From Myxococcales bacterium (GTDB lineage Bacteria; Myxococcota_A; Polyangia; Haliangiales; Haliangiaceae): a stretch of DNA of 64,000 nucleotides. The position numbers and the translations under genes are program-made. Where the stretch lies: positions 62,001-126,000 of the forward strand of contig JAEUJY010000018.1 in assembly GCA_016794525.1 (NCBI GenBank), read 5' to 3'. A model generated the notes under the pieces. The model saw nothing but the letters and a program-made list of their open reading frames with translations, was not told where the DNA came from and did no database searches. Of this stretch, positions 32,110 to 40,553 are shown piece after piece; position 1 is the stretch's first letter, and each line of letters begins with the position of its first letter.

Positions 32110-32245
32110 GTCACCCGAAAGTATAGGTCGCCGTTGCCGACCGGGCGACCGGGCGCCGGTGACAGTTCGGTGGCGACGCGCCGCGCAACGCCTGCGTCAC
32201 CTCCCCGCGCGGCCTTTGCGCAGCGCCTTTGCTACAGTGCCGCCG

Positions 32246-32842
32246 ATGGGCCTCCTCGCCGACCTCCGCGACCTGCGCCAGCGCGCCGTCAAGCGCGCCT
32301 TCGACGTCCTCGGCGCCAGCGCCGCGATCGTGGTCACCGGCCCGGTGCTGGCGCTGGCCGCGGCCGCCACCCGGGTCGAGGTCGGGCCGCCGCCGTTCGC
32401 GCGGGTGCTGCGGGCCGGCCGCGGCGGCGAGCCGTTCGCGATGTGGCACCTGCGCACCCACGACAAGACCGAGCTGGGCGCGTGGCTGCGCGCCACCGGC
32501 ATCGCCGCGCTGCCCGGGCTGTGGAACGTCGTGACCGGCGAGATGAGCCTGGTCGGGCCGCGGCCGGTGCACCCGCAGTACGCCGCGCTGTCGCCGATCA
32601 ACCAGCGCAGCAAGCCCGGCCTCACCGGCTGGTCGCAGCTCCACGGCGGCGCCGACCGCGCGTGGGACGACGAGCAGGCGCTCGATCGCTGGTACGCCGA
32701 CCACGCGTCGCTCACCGTCGACGCGCTGATCGTGCTGCGGGCGGTGCGCGATCGCCTGCGCAAGCGCGACGCGGCGGCGCCGAGCGCGCCCGAGGCCGAT
32801 CCCAGCCGCCGCGCGGGGCGGCCGGCCGCTGGCCTCAATTGA
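32246..32842 (+). CDS. Bacterial sugar transferase homologue lacking the catalytic Asp-Glu
   Basis: A 198-residue protein of the monotopic phosphoglycosyl transferase family, which moves sugar-1-phosphate to undecaprenyl phosphate. An N-terminal membrane helix (RAFDVLGASAAIVVTGPVLA) and NVVTGEMSLVGPRPVHPQYA plus GLTGWSQLHGG are family-typical. The catalytic LDELPQ is replaced: the site reads I86-A87-A88-L89-P90, so the Asp-Glu dyad is missing, and KFRTM is replaced by MWHLRTHD. It is probably inactive or has another role. Next to it lies a truncated aminotransferase. It diverges from ppk1 across 136 bp. Confidence 0.85.
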   Translation: MGLLADLRDLRQRAVKRAFDVLGASAAIVVTGPVLALAAAATRVEVGPPPFARVLRAGRGGEPFAMWHLRTHDKTELGAWLRATGIAALPGLWNVVTGEMSLVGPRPVHPQYAALSPINQRSKPGLTGWSQLHGGADRAWDDEQALDRWYADHASLTVDALIVLRAVRDRLRKRDAAAPSAPEADPSRRAGRPAAGLN

Positions 32843-32856
32843 GCCGCGGGCGCTGA

Positions 32857-32994
32857 CGCCGATGGCCCGCATCGACCGGCGCGGTGGCGGCGACGCGGTT
32901 CGAGCGCGGCCTGTGCCTGCCCAGCGGGTCGAGCCTGTCGGAGGACGACCAAGCTCGCGTGATCGCGACGATGCTGGCCGCCCGCGGCCGCTGA
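32857..32994 (+). pseudogene. C-terminal remnant of a DegT/DnrJ/EryC1 sugar aminotransferase
   Basis: A 45-codon open stretch between stops encodes TGAVAATRFERGLCLPSGSS, then LSEDDQARVIATMLAARGR. The core FERGLCLPSGS...D..RVI is the characteristic C-terminal end of DegT-family PLP-dependent aminotransferases, which make amino sugars. The rest of the roughly 370-residue enzyme is absent: the frame opens just after a TGA at 32854-32856 and the sugar transferase gene fills the space upstream. It is therefore a deletion remnant, evidence that a larger glycan locus stood here. Confidence 0.75.
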
Positions 32995-33100
32995 TGCGCG
33001 GATTCCGCGCCCGGGCATGAACGGCGGGCCCGGCGGCGGTGTCCAAGTGACCGTCGGCACCCTCGCTTGGAGGGCGCACCGGCTACGCTTGGGAGACGCC

Positions 33101-36100
33101 ATGGTCCAGCTCCGCCGCCTGCTCGTCCTCGCGCTCGTCACCTCGGCCGGCGTCGCCCACGCCGACTGGCCGGTGGCGCGCCACGACATGCAGCGCACCG
33201 GCGCGGCCACCGGGATGAGCAACCTGCGCACGCCGGCCGCCTACTGGCGGCAGTACCTCGGCGGCGCGCTCGGTCCGTCGCTGGTGCAGCCGCTGGGCGC
33301 GACCGGCGCGGTGGCGTACATCGGCGGCGGGCGGCTGCGCGCGCTGTCGGCGCAGGGCGTGCCGCGCTGGCAGAGCGACAACCTCGAGCTCACCGCGCTG
33401 GTGGGCACCGGCGATCTCGACGGCGACGGCGCCGACGAGCTGATCGCCCGATCGATCGACCGCGCGTTCGTGTTCGATCCGGCCAACGGCGCGCTGCGCT
33501 GGGCCGAGCCGCTGGGCGAGATGGGCACGCTGGCCGACGTCCGGCTGGCCGACGTCGACGGGCGCCCCGGGCGCGAGCTGATCGCGCAGGAGTGCTACTG
33601 CTGCCAGCTGCGGTCGACGACGCCGGGCGCAGTCTGGAGCTTCGCCGACGGCTGGGCCGCCGCCCGCCGGCTGTGGGTGCTGCCGTCGTCGGCCTGCGCC
33701 GGCTCGCGGCAGATGCAGGTGGCCGACGTCACCGGCGACGGCGCGCTCGAGTTCGTGCTCGCGACCCACACCGACCTGCGGCTGCTCGACGCCGCCACCG
33801 GCGCCCCGGTCGCCAGCTCGGGCGACCTCGGCGAGTGGCTGACCACCGCGTACTGCGAGGCGGTCGATCTGCTGCCCGGCGCCGGCGACGAGCTGGCGTG
33901 CTGGCTGGGCTCGACGCTGCGCGCCGCCGGCACCGGCCACCGGGTGTTCGTGCTGCAGCACCGCACCGACCCGGCGCGCCTCGACGTCGTGTGGTCGACC
34001 GACGTCGGCGATCGCGACGCCGACCTGACGATGGGCAGCGACCGCATCGCCGATCTCGATCACGACGGCGCGCGCGAGCTCATCGCGACCGGCGTCGCGA
34101 CCAACGGCGACCCGGTCGCGACGATCCTCGACGCCGCCACCGGCGAGGTGCTGACCACGATCCCCGGCCAGCAGCACGTCGCCGCGCTGACGCCCACCGC
34201 CACCAGCGCGGTGCTGCTGACCCAGGCCAGCCAGCAGCTGATCGGGTGGAGCTTCGATCGCGCCGCGCCCACGCGCACCACGCTGAGCTGGCGCCTGAAG
34301 GATCGGCGGATCCTGCCGACCCGCGAGCCGACGCTGGCCGGCGTCCGGCCGCTCACCACGCGCCCGGTGCTGTTCGACGCCAACGGTGACGGCGCGCTCG
34401 ACCTCGCCACCGTCGACACCAAGCGGCCCAACGAGCTGGTGGTCTACGACGCGCGGGTCCCGGCCGACACGCCGCTGCGGTCGTGGCGCGCGGCGCCCGA
34501 CGCCGAGGTGCTGGCCGGCTGGCTCGACGGCGATCGGCTGGTGGTCTCGACCTCCGACGGCCGGCTGACGACGCTGACGCTGCCCGAGCTGGCGCCCGTC
34601 GGGTCGCTACGCGCCGGCCAGTACTACGACACCGGCGGCGGCCAGCAGCTGGCCCAGGCCCCGGTCGCGGCCCAGCTCACCGGCGACGGCGCCGCCGAGG
34701 TCGTCGTCGCCGACAGCCGCCGCACGCTGGCCGCCCTTGACGCCAAGAGCGCGACCAACGCCGGCCCGCCGACGCGGCTGTGGGAGCTGCGCTCGGCGTT
34801 CGCGCCGGTGATCGTCCCCGACCTCGGCGGCGCTCCCGGCGTGATGTGCCGCCGCCGCGACGCCGGCACGGTGCCGGCCACCGAGTCGATCGCGCGCCTC
34901 GACGGCGCCGGCGCGGTGCGCTGGGAGACGACGCTCGGCGGCGACGGCTGGAACGATCTGGTGATCGGCCGCTTCGACGGCGACACCATCCCCGACGTCG
35001 CGGTGCAGTGGGGCCGCTCGAGCGATCCCGACATCCGCACCACCGCGCTGTCCGGCGGCGACGGCCACATCCTGTGGACCGCGCCGCTCAACCCGGGGCC
35101 CGCGAAGTTCCCGTCGGGGCTGTCGGTCACCGACTGGGACCGCGACGGCCGCGACGACGTGCTGTTCCACCACTACGGCACGTTCGTCTTCGCCGGCACC
35201 AACGGCGCGATCATCGCCAACGGCAGCGCCGGGGTCACCAGCTACATGATGCCGATGGTCGCGAACCTCGACGGTGACGTCGATCCCGAGCTGGTCTTGA
35301 CCGGCAGCTTCTTCCCGGCGCGCGCGGTCGATCACGACCTGACCTCGGTGCTGTGGACCGGGCGCGACGATCGGCCGTTCCCCTACGGCGCGCTGGCGAC
35401 CTGCGGCGGTCGCCCGCAGCTGGTGTCGACGTCGCTCGAGGCCGGCGTCGTGCGCGTGAACGATCCCGCCGGCCCCGGCGAGCAGCGCGCGTTCACGCTG
35501 GCCGGCGGCCAGCTGTTCGCGACGCCGGCCGACGCCGCGGCCGCGGGCGCCAAGCCCGGGCAGCTGGCGTCGGCGATCGTGCACAGCAACCTCACCGGCC
35601 AGGGCCACCCGAGCGCGGTGGTGGGCTCAGCCGACGGCTGGCTGTACGCCGTCGATCCGTGCGCAGGCACGCTCGACTTCGCGGTGCCGTTCGGCGCGCC
35701 GGTGGGCGCGGTCGCGATCGCCGACACCGACGGCGACGGCAACGACGAGCTGCTGGTGTCGGTCGCCGACGGCTACCTGTACGGCCTCAAGAACGCGCCG
35801 CTGCGCGGGCCCGGCATCGTCCGCGATCTCGACCCCGCGACCGCCAGCGGCGACGACGTCGACGAGGTCACCACCCGCGACACGCTGTCGGCGTCGTGGG
35901 ATCCGGTGCCCGGCGCGACCAGCTACGAGGTGGCGATCGCCAAGGCCGACGGCGGCTACGTGTTCTACCCGCCGTGGCAGCCGGTCGACGCGACGTCGTA
36001 CACCCGCACCGGCCTCGCGCTCGAGGACGGCGTCCAGTACGTCTTCGCGGTGCGCGCGGTGTCGGCCGCCGGGCGCTCGCCCGACATCCTGTCCGACGGC

Positions 36101-36274
36101 GTGCTGGTGCACCGGATCGGGCCGCCGGTCGGCGACGCGGGCGTCGGCGAGCCCGACGCCGGCACCGTCACGACCCAGCCCGGCGGTTGCTGCTCGACCG
36201 GCAGCGCGCCGGTGCCGGCGGTCGCGCTGGGCGGCCTGGTCGCGCTGGTGCTGGGTCGGCGCCGTCGGCGCTGA
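33101..36274 (+). CDS. Large FG-GAP/VCBS-repeat surface protein with MYXO-CTERM
   Basis: A 1057-residue secreted protein. A signal peptide (VQLRRLLVLALVTSAGVAHA) is followed by many FG-GAP-type repeats with calcium-binding-like motifs (GDLDGDGADELIA, DANGDGALDLATV, NLDGDVDPELVL, DTDGDGNDELLVS), probably one or two propellers. A fibronectin-III-like domain (about 935-1015; SWDPVPGATSYEVAIAKADG) follows, then GGCCSTGS, a hydrophobic helix and RRRRR: a MYXO-CTERM sorting signal. It is probably a calcium-stabilised adhesin displayed on the surface. The start is ATG 33101 at the signal peptide. Confidence 0.93.
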   Translation: MVQLRRLLVLALVTSAGVAHADWPVARHDMQRTGAATGMSNLRTPAAYWRQYLGGALGPSLVQPLGATGAVAYIGGGRLRALSAQGVPRWQSDNLELTALVGTGDLDGDGADELIARSIDRAFVFDPANGALRWAEPLGEMGTLADVRLADVDGRPGRELIAQECYCCQLRSTTPGAVWSFADGWAAARRLWVLPSSACAGSRQMQVADVTGDGALEFVLATHTDLRLLDAATGAPVASSGDLGEWLTTAYCEAVDLLPGAGDELACWLGSTLRAAGTGHRVFVLQHRTDPARLDVVWSTDVGDRDADLTMGSDRIADLDHDGARELIATGVATNGDPVATILDAATGEVLTTIPGQQHVAALTPTATSAVLLTQASQQLIGWSFDRAAPTRTTLSWRLKDRRILPTREPTLAGVRPLTTRPVLFDANGDGALDLATVDTKRPNELVVYDARVPADTPLRSWRAAPDAEVLAGWLDGDRLVVSTSDGRLTTLTLPELAPVGSLRAGQYYDTGGGQQLAQAPVAAQLTGDGAAEVVVADSRRTLAALDAKSATNAGPPTRLWELRSAFAPVIVPDLGGAPGVMCRRRDAGTVPATESIARLDGAGAVRWETTLGGDGWNDLVIGRFDGDTIPDVAVQWGRSSDPDIRTTALSGGDGHILWTAPLNPGPAKFPSGLSVTDWDRDGRDDVLFHHYGTFVFAGTNGAIIANGSAGVTSYMMPMVANLDGDVDPELVLTGSFFPARAVDHDLTSVLWTGRDDRPFPYGALATCGGRPQLVSTSLEAGVVRVNDPAGPGEQRAFTLAGGQLFATPADAAAAGAKPGQLASAIVHSNLTGQGHPSAVVGSADGWLYAVDPCAGTLDFAVPFGAPVGAVAIADTDGDGNDELLVSVADGYLYGLKNAPLRGPGIVRDLDPATASGDDVDEVTTRDTLSASWDPVPGATSYEVAIAKADGGYVFYPPWQPVDATSYTRTGLALEDGVQYVFAVRAVSAAGRSPDILSDGVLVHRIGPPVGDAGVGEPDAGTVTTQPGGCCSTGSAPVPAVALGGLVALVLGRRRRR

Positions 36275-36370
36275 TCGCGACACCCGCGCCGCGGTCCGCG
36301 CAGAGGCGGCGCCCTGGTCGACGCGACCGCGCGCAGTTGCGTGGGCACACGGCTTGCTGAACTCGACGGC

Positions 36371-36874
36371 GTGCGCGCAACGCTGTCGATCCTCGCCGTG
36401 CTCGTCGTCACGTCCGTCGTCGCGCCCGCGGCGGCGCGCGCCGATCGCTACTTCGTCGACGTCGAGCCGGTCGCGATCCACGCCAGCGCCGACGATCACC
36501 AGCTGGCGAGCATGTTCGTCGTCAGCGCCGGCCGCCGGGCCGCGGTCGGCGGCGTGACCGGCTTCGCCGCGGTCGGCGCCGGCCTGCTCAGCGTCTCGGC
36601 GCGGGCCGGCGCGCTGGTGCCGCTGGGCCACGCGTGGGTCGCCCGCGTCGAGCTGCGCCCGCAGCTGGCGATCATCTGCGCCGAGCCCGCGGTGCTGGGC
36701 GGCGTCGGCCTCGGCTACCGCGTCGCGCGCGACGGCGCGCCGGTCACGGTGATCGCCGCCGTCGAGAGCGGCCCCGGCTGGGCCCGCACGTCGTGCGGCC
36801 CCGATCGCATGCTCGGCCCGACCGAGCGCACCTGGTTCACCGGCGGCGCGCTGTCGATCGCGGTCGGGCTGTGA
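36371..36874 (+). CDS. Exported protein, unknown function
   Basis: A 167-residue protein starting at GTG 36371 with signal peptide VRATLSILAVLVVTSVVAPA ending ARA-DRYF. The mature part alternates small and hydrophobic residues (VGGVTGFAAVGAGLLSVSAR, VARVELRPQLAII, GVGLGYRVA, FTGGALSIAVGL), a pattern seen in small outer-membrane barrels. Two cysteines (IICAEP, TSCGPD) could pair. An ATG at 36341 in frame is an alternative, but it puts 10 residues before the signal. No family is recognised. Confidence 0.7.
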   Translation: MRATLSILAVLVVTSVVAPAAARADRYFVDVEPVAIHASADDHQLASMFVVSAGRRAAVGGVTGFAAVGAGLLSVSARAGALVPLGHAWVARVELRPQLAIICAEPAVLGGVGLGYRVARDGAPVTVIAAVESGPGWARTSCGPDRMLGPTERTWFTGGALSIAVGL

Positions 36875-36901
36875 TCGCCGCGCGCCACGCCCTCCTAGAA
36901 C

Positions 36902-37372
36902 TCAATGCGCGAGCTCGACGCCCTCGATGACGACGTGGCTCTTGAGGCTGTTGGCGATGTAGCAGCGCTTGTGCGCCTCGCGGTGCAGCGTCGCCACCGT
37001 CTCGGCGTCGGGCGCGGCGCCGCCCCAGGTGACCTGCGGCGCCAGCGTGATCGTCGTCAGCCACGTCGCGCCGTCCTTGCTCTCGAGCACGCCGTGCGGC
37101 GCGTCCTCGTAGCGATCGATCGTCAGGCCCTTCTTGGCGGCCAGCGCCAGGAAGAACAGCATGTGGCAGCCCGACAGCGCCGCCACGACCGCCTCCTCGG
37201 GATCGACGGTGTCGGCGCCGACGGTGCCCGGGGGGATCGCCGGCCCCGCCGCGGCCGAGGCGGCGACGGTGACGCCGCTGTCGAAGCGCCACTGGTGATC
37301 CCGCGCGTAGGTCTTGGGATCCATGGTCTCGGTCGTGCGGTTCCAGACGAGGCGCGCGGTGTGGGTCGACAT
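36902..37372 (-). CDS. OsmC family peroxide-detoxifying protein
   Basis: A 156-residue OsmC/Ohr-family protein, a thiol peroxidase acting on organic hydroperoxides. The first catalytic Cys is in AALSGCHMLFFLALAAKKG; the second in HKRCYIANSLKSHV. The spacing and flanking residues fit the OsmC-like branch. It precedes, on the same strand, nothing immediately downstream except the convergent exported-protein gene, and follows the YceI gene by 20 bp, so YceI and OsmC are likely one stress operon. Confidence 0.92.
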   Translation of the reverse strand: MSTHTARLVWNRTTETMDPKTYARDHQWRFDSGVTVAASAAAGPAIPPGTVGADTVDPEEAVVAALSGCHMLFFLALAAKKGLTIDRYEDAPHGVLESKDGATWLTTITLAPQVTWGGAAPDAETVATLHREAHKRCYIANSLKSHVVIEGVELAH

Positions 37373-37392
37373 GGCCCGACCCTACGCCGCGT

Positions 37393-37914
37393 TCACGACG
37401 CTGGCCAGGGCACCGCGACGCGCACCTTCACGTCGGCCTTCACCTTCAGCGTGCCGAGCATCGCGCTGTACGGCTTGATGCCGAAGTCCGGCTGGTGCAG
37501 CGACACCTCGAACACCTGCCGGCCATCGCGGGCCTGGCCGGTCACGGTCAGCGGGCGAGTCTTGCCGTGCAGCGTCAGCTCGCCGCTGATCCGGTAGCTG
37601 CCGCCGGCCGGCTCGGCCTTGCCGCGGAACACCGCCTCCGGATAGCGGCGGGTGTCGAGCACGTCGTCGGCCATCGTCCGCTCGATCTTGCGCTTGTCGC
37701 CGTCGGACAGCGCGCTGGTGGCGCGGCCGTCCTTGACCGCGTGCAGCACCCGCAGCCCAACCAGCCCGATCTTCGCCTCGATCGCCAGGTCGTCGCCGAC
37801 CTCGATCGACGCGGTGCCCACCGCCAGCTCGAGGTCGTGGGCGATCGCCGACAGCGCCCCCTCCTTGAAGGTGAACACCCGGCACTCGGCCGTGGTCGCA
37901 TCGAAGCGGGTCAT
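37393..37914 (-). CDS. YceI-like domain protein
   Basis: A 173-residue protein with the YceI lipocalin-like barrel pattern: FTFKEGALSAIAHDLELAVG, TMADDVLDTRRYPEAVFRGK, GELTLHGKTRPLTVTGQARD, and VSLHQPDFGIKPYSAMLGTL. YceI proteins bind isoprenoid lipids. No signal peptide is visible here, so it would be cytoplasmic, unlike the periplasmic E. coli protein. It lies upstream of the OsmC gene and diverges from the L,D-transpeptidase gene across 160 bp. Confidence 0.9.
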   Translation of the reverse strand: MTRFDATTAECRVFTFKEGALSAIAHDLELAVGTASIEVGDDLAIEAKIGLVGLRVLHAVKDGRATSALSDGDKRKIERTMADDVLDTRRYPEAVFRGKAEPAGGSYRISGELTLHGKTRPLTVTGQARDGRQVFEVSLHQPDFGIKPYSAMLGTLKVKADVKVRVAVPWPAS

Positions 37915-38074
37915 GCCGCGATGGTGTGGATCGGGGGTGGCGGGTGCAAGAGCCCTGGGGTGCGAACACCTGACGCATGGGCTGGCCTGGCGACTCGATC
38001 AGCCAGCAGCGGAGGCCGCAACGTGGCTTGGACGCTGGCCCGACCATGGATCGGCGGTTGCAGAACGGCGCGCC

Positions 38075-39340
38075 ATGCGGCGACTGGCGACCCTGGTTCT
38101 GATGGTGGGCGTGGCGTGTGGCGCGACCGACGACGGCGACGACGACCTGGGCGGGGACCTGCCGGTGGGGGCGCTCGACGACGCCGACGCCAAGGCCGAC
38201 GGCAACTGGGGCTCGGCGCTGACCTGCAAGGACATCCCGGCGCTGCCGGCGCTGCCCAGCCCGCAGATCACCGTGTCGATCGACGGCCAGACGCTGCGGC
38301 TGTTCGATCGCACCACCGGCTTCGACAAGACCTTCCCGATCGGCGTCGGCGGCATCGAGGACGACGAGGCGTCGGTCGCGTACGGCGAGTCGCGCTCGAT
38401 GTGGCCGGTGCTGGCCTACGGCAAGCAGGACTTCGTCATCAAGAAGAGCGGCCGCACCGCGTGCAAGACCTGGTGGACCGATCCCGAGACCGGGGAGAAG
38501 CTGCCGGTGTTCGCCGGCCTGCCGTTCCTGTCGTGGTCGGGCGCCTACGGCATCCACGGCCCGATCGACGGCTACCGCAACGCCAACGGCGGCACGCTGC
38601 GCCGCGGCTACGTCTCGCACGGCTGCCTGCGCATGGAGGCCGCCGACGTGCTCGAGGTCTACGCCCGCACCAACGGCGCCGCCGCGGTGCCGGTCCACGT
38701 GCAGCGCGAACCCGAGCGCACCGCCGCCGGCGTCCGCGTCGACGTGACGCCGCGGTGGATCGGCAGCGAGTGCACCGTCGACGCCGACTGCGGCTTCACC
38801 GGCGGCGAGTGCCGCACCAACCCGATCGGCGGCCGGAAGTTCTGCAGCCAGCGCTGCACCGCGACCTGCCCCGACCGCGCCAACCAGCCGACCACGTTCT
38901 GCGTCGCCGACGCCGAGCGCCCGGGCAGCGGCCTGTGCGTGCCGCGCCAGGTCGCGCAGAACCAGGGCTGCAAGAGCTACGACCACTTCGTCCCGCGCAC
39001 CGAGGCGCGCTTCAACCGCCCGACGGTGACGACGACGGTGTGCGCGCCCGGCGCCCCCGGCTGGATCGGCGATCGCTGCCGCGCCGACGGCGACTGCCAG
39101 GCCGGCAACCGCTGCAGCGCCGGCGTGTGCACCCAGGCCTGCCAGAGCCTGTGCCCCGACGTCCCCGGCTACGCCACCACCACCTGCGTCACCGACGCCA
39201 AGCTCGGCACCGGCGGCCAGTGCGCGCGGACCTGCTCGCTCACCGACAACGGCGCGTCGTGCGCGGCCGGCCTGGTGTGCGCGGCGCGGCCGAAGCTCAG
39301 CGGCGCTGGCACCCGCAACGTCTGCGTCCCGAAGGCCTGA
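38075..39340 (+). CDS. L,D-transpeptidase lipoprotein with cysteine-rich modules
   Basis: A 421-residue predicted lipoprotein (MRRLATLVLMVGVAC). Residues about 65-200 are a YkuD L,D-transpeptidase domain that cross-links peptidoglycan or attaches proteins to it: H161 in GIHGPIDG, then S181-H-G-C184-LRM with the catalytic Cys. After it come about 220 residues with repeated cysteine-rich modules (CTVDADCGFTGGECRTN, CRADGDCQAGNRCSAGVCTQ, CAAGLVC) of a kind common in myxobacterial surface proteins. The combination suggests an enzyme tethered to the envelope and a disulphide-bonded binding region. The frame is open further upstream, but the lipobox fixes the start. Confidence 0.92.
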   Translation: MRRLATLVLMVGVACGATDDGDDDLGGDLPVGALDDADAKADGNWGSALTCKDIPALPALPSPQITVSIDGQTLRLFDRTTGFDKTFPIGVGGIEDDEASVAYGESRSMWPVLAYGKQDFVIKKSGRTACKTWWTDPETGEKLPVFAGLPFLSWSGAYGIHGPIDGYRNANGGTLRRGYVSHGCLRMEAADVLEVYARTNGAAAVPVHVQREPERTAAGVRVDVTPRWIGSECTVDADCGFTGGECRTNPIGGRKFCSQRCTATCPDRANQPTTFCVADAERPGSGLCVPRQVAQNQGCKSYDHFVPRTEARFNRPTVTTTVCAPGAPGWIGDRCRADGDCQAGNRCSAGVCTQACQSLCPDVPGYATTTCVTDAKLGTGGQCARTCSLTDNGASCAAGLVCAARPKLSGAGTRNVCVPKA

Positions 39341-39343
39341 GCC

Positions 39344-40483
39344 TCACGGCATCGCGCAGCGACCGCCGGCGCACACGCCCGCGCAGTCGCCGTCGTCGAC
39401 GCAGCGCTCGCCCACCGCGCACGCCGGGCACGGCCCGCCGCAATCGACGTCGCTCTCGAAGCCGTCGCGCAGGCCGTCGGCGCAGCTCGGCGCGGCGCAG
39501 CGATCGGCGGTGCACGCCAGCGCCTGGCAGTCGTGGCCGCCGACGCACGCCAGCCCGCCCGCGCACGGCTGGCACGCGCCGCCGCAGTCGACGTCGGTCT
39601 CGTCGCCGTCGCGCACGCGATCGCGGCAGGCCTCGGCCGGCGGGGTCGTCGCGCAGCGCCCGGCGGCGCACGGGCTGAGGTGGATCGCGAACGCCACCGA
39701 CACCGAGTCGGGGCGCGCCCCCACCGCCCGCGGCGCGTAGCGGCCGTCGACGAACAGCTGGACGTCGGCGGTCACCAGCGTCGCGATGATCGACGCGTCG
39801 AGCTCGGCGTCGGTCATCGCGCCGTCGCGGTCGAGGTCGACGCCGCGCAGGAACACCTGGTGGCGGTCGGGCTCGGTGGCGAACATCTGGCGCAGCCCGG
39901 CGTAGGCCGCGGCCCGGGCCGCCGCCTGGGCGATGCCGCCGCGCACGACGCCGTCGTAGCCGCCGCGGCCGTCGGGCACCAGCTCGACCTCCATGCCGTC
40001 GAGCGGCAGCGGCAGCGGATCGCTGTTGGTGAACACCGGCAGGCGCAGCCGCGCGATCCCGGGGACGCGGGTGGTCGCGGTGCGGTTCGAACGGAACCCG
40101 CCGGCGATCAGCGCGCCGCCGGCCGCGGTCGCCGGATCGCCGTCGGCGCCGAAGTACGCGACCGCCACGCTGGGATCGTCGGTCAGGTCGTCGGCGGTGA
40201 TCTCGACCGTCGACGCCAGCCCGCCGGCGGCGATCATGCTCGCGGCGTCGACCGACAGGTCGTTGGCCACCGCCAGCAGGCCGGTGATCGCCCCGAGCTG
40301 GTTCTCGACGGTGCCGTCGCCGTCGAGATCCGCGCCCACCGCCAGCGCCGCGGAGGCGTCGCGGGGCAGCGTCACCGCGTCGACCACGAAGCGGTGGGTG
40401 GTGCCGGTGTACGGGCCGGTGACGTCGGTCGACGCGTCGCCGCCACAGGCGGCCACCACCAGCGCGAGCGTCGCGGACCTCAC
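39344..40483 (-). CDS. Lipoprotein with DVDCGG cysteine repeats
   Basis: A 379-residue predicted lipoprotein (MRSATLALVVAAC). The first 250 residues look beta-rich with an EF-hand-like DLDRDGAMTDAELDAS (about 215-230). The C terminus has two cysteine modules of the form CxDxxRDGxExDVDCGGxCxxCA (ACRDRVRDGDETDVDCGGAC; SCADGLRDGFESDVDCGGPC), each followed by CxxxxDC...C, a repeat class typical of myxobacteria. It is convergent with the L,D-transpeptidase gene (3 bp apart); both carry Cys-rich modules, although not the same one. Confidence 0.85.
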   Translation of the reverse strand: MRSATLALVVAACGGDASTDVTGPYTGTTHRFVVDAVTLPRDASAALAVGADLDGDGTVENQLGAITGLLAVANDLSVDAASMIAAGGLASTVEITADDLTDDPSVAVAYFGADGDPATAAGGALIAGGFRSNRTATTRVPGIARLRLPVFTNSDPLPLPLDGMEVELVPDGRGGYDGVVRGGIAQAAARAAAYAGLRQMFATEPDRHQVFLRGVDLDRDGAMTDAELDASIIATLVTADVQLFVDGRYAPRAVGARPDSVSVAFAIHLSPCAAGRCATTPPAEACRDRVRDGDETDVDCGGACQPCAGGLACVGGHDCQALACTADRCAAPSCADGLRDGFESDVDCGGPCPACAVGERCVDDGDCAGVCAGGRCAMP

Positions 40484-40553
40484 CGCCCGAGCATCGCCGA
40501 TCGCCGCGCCGCCGTCAGCAGCCGCGCGTTGGCGCGTCCGCCGGAAGCTCGCG

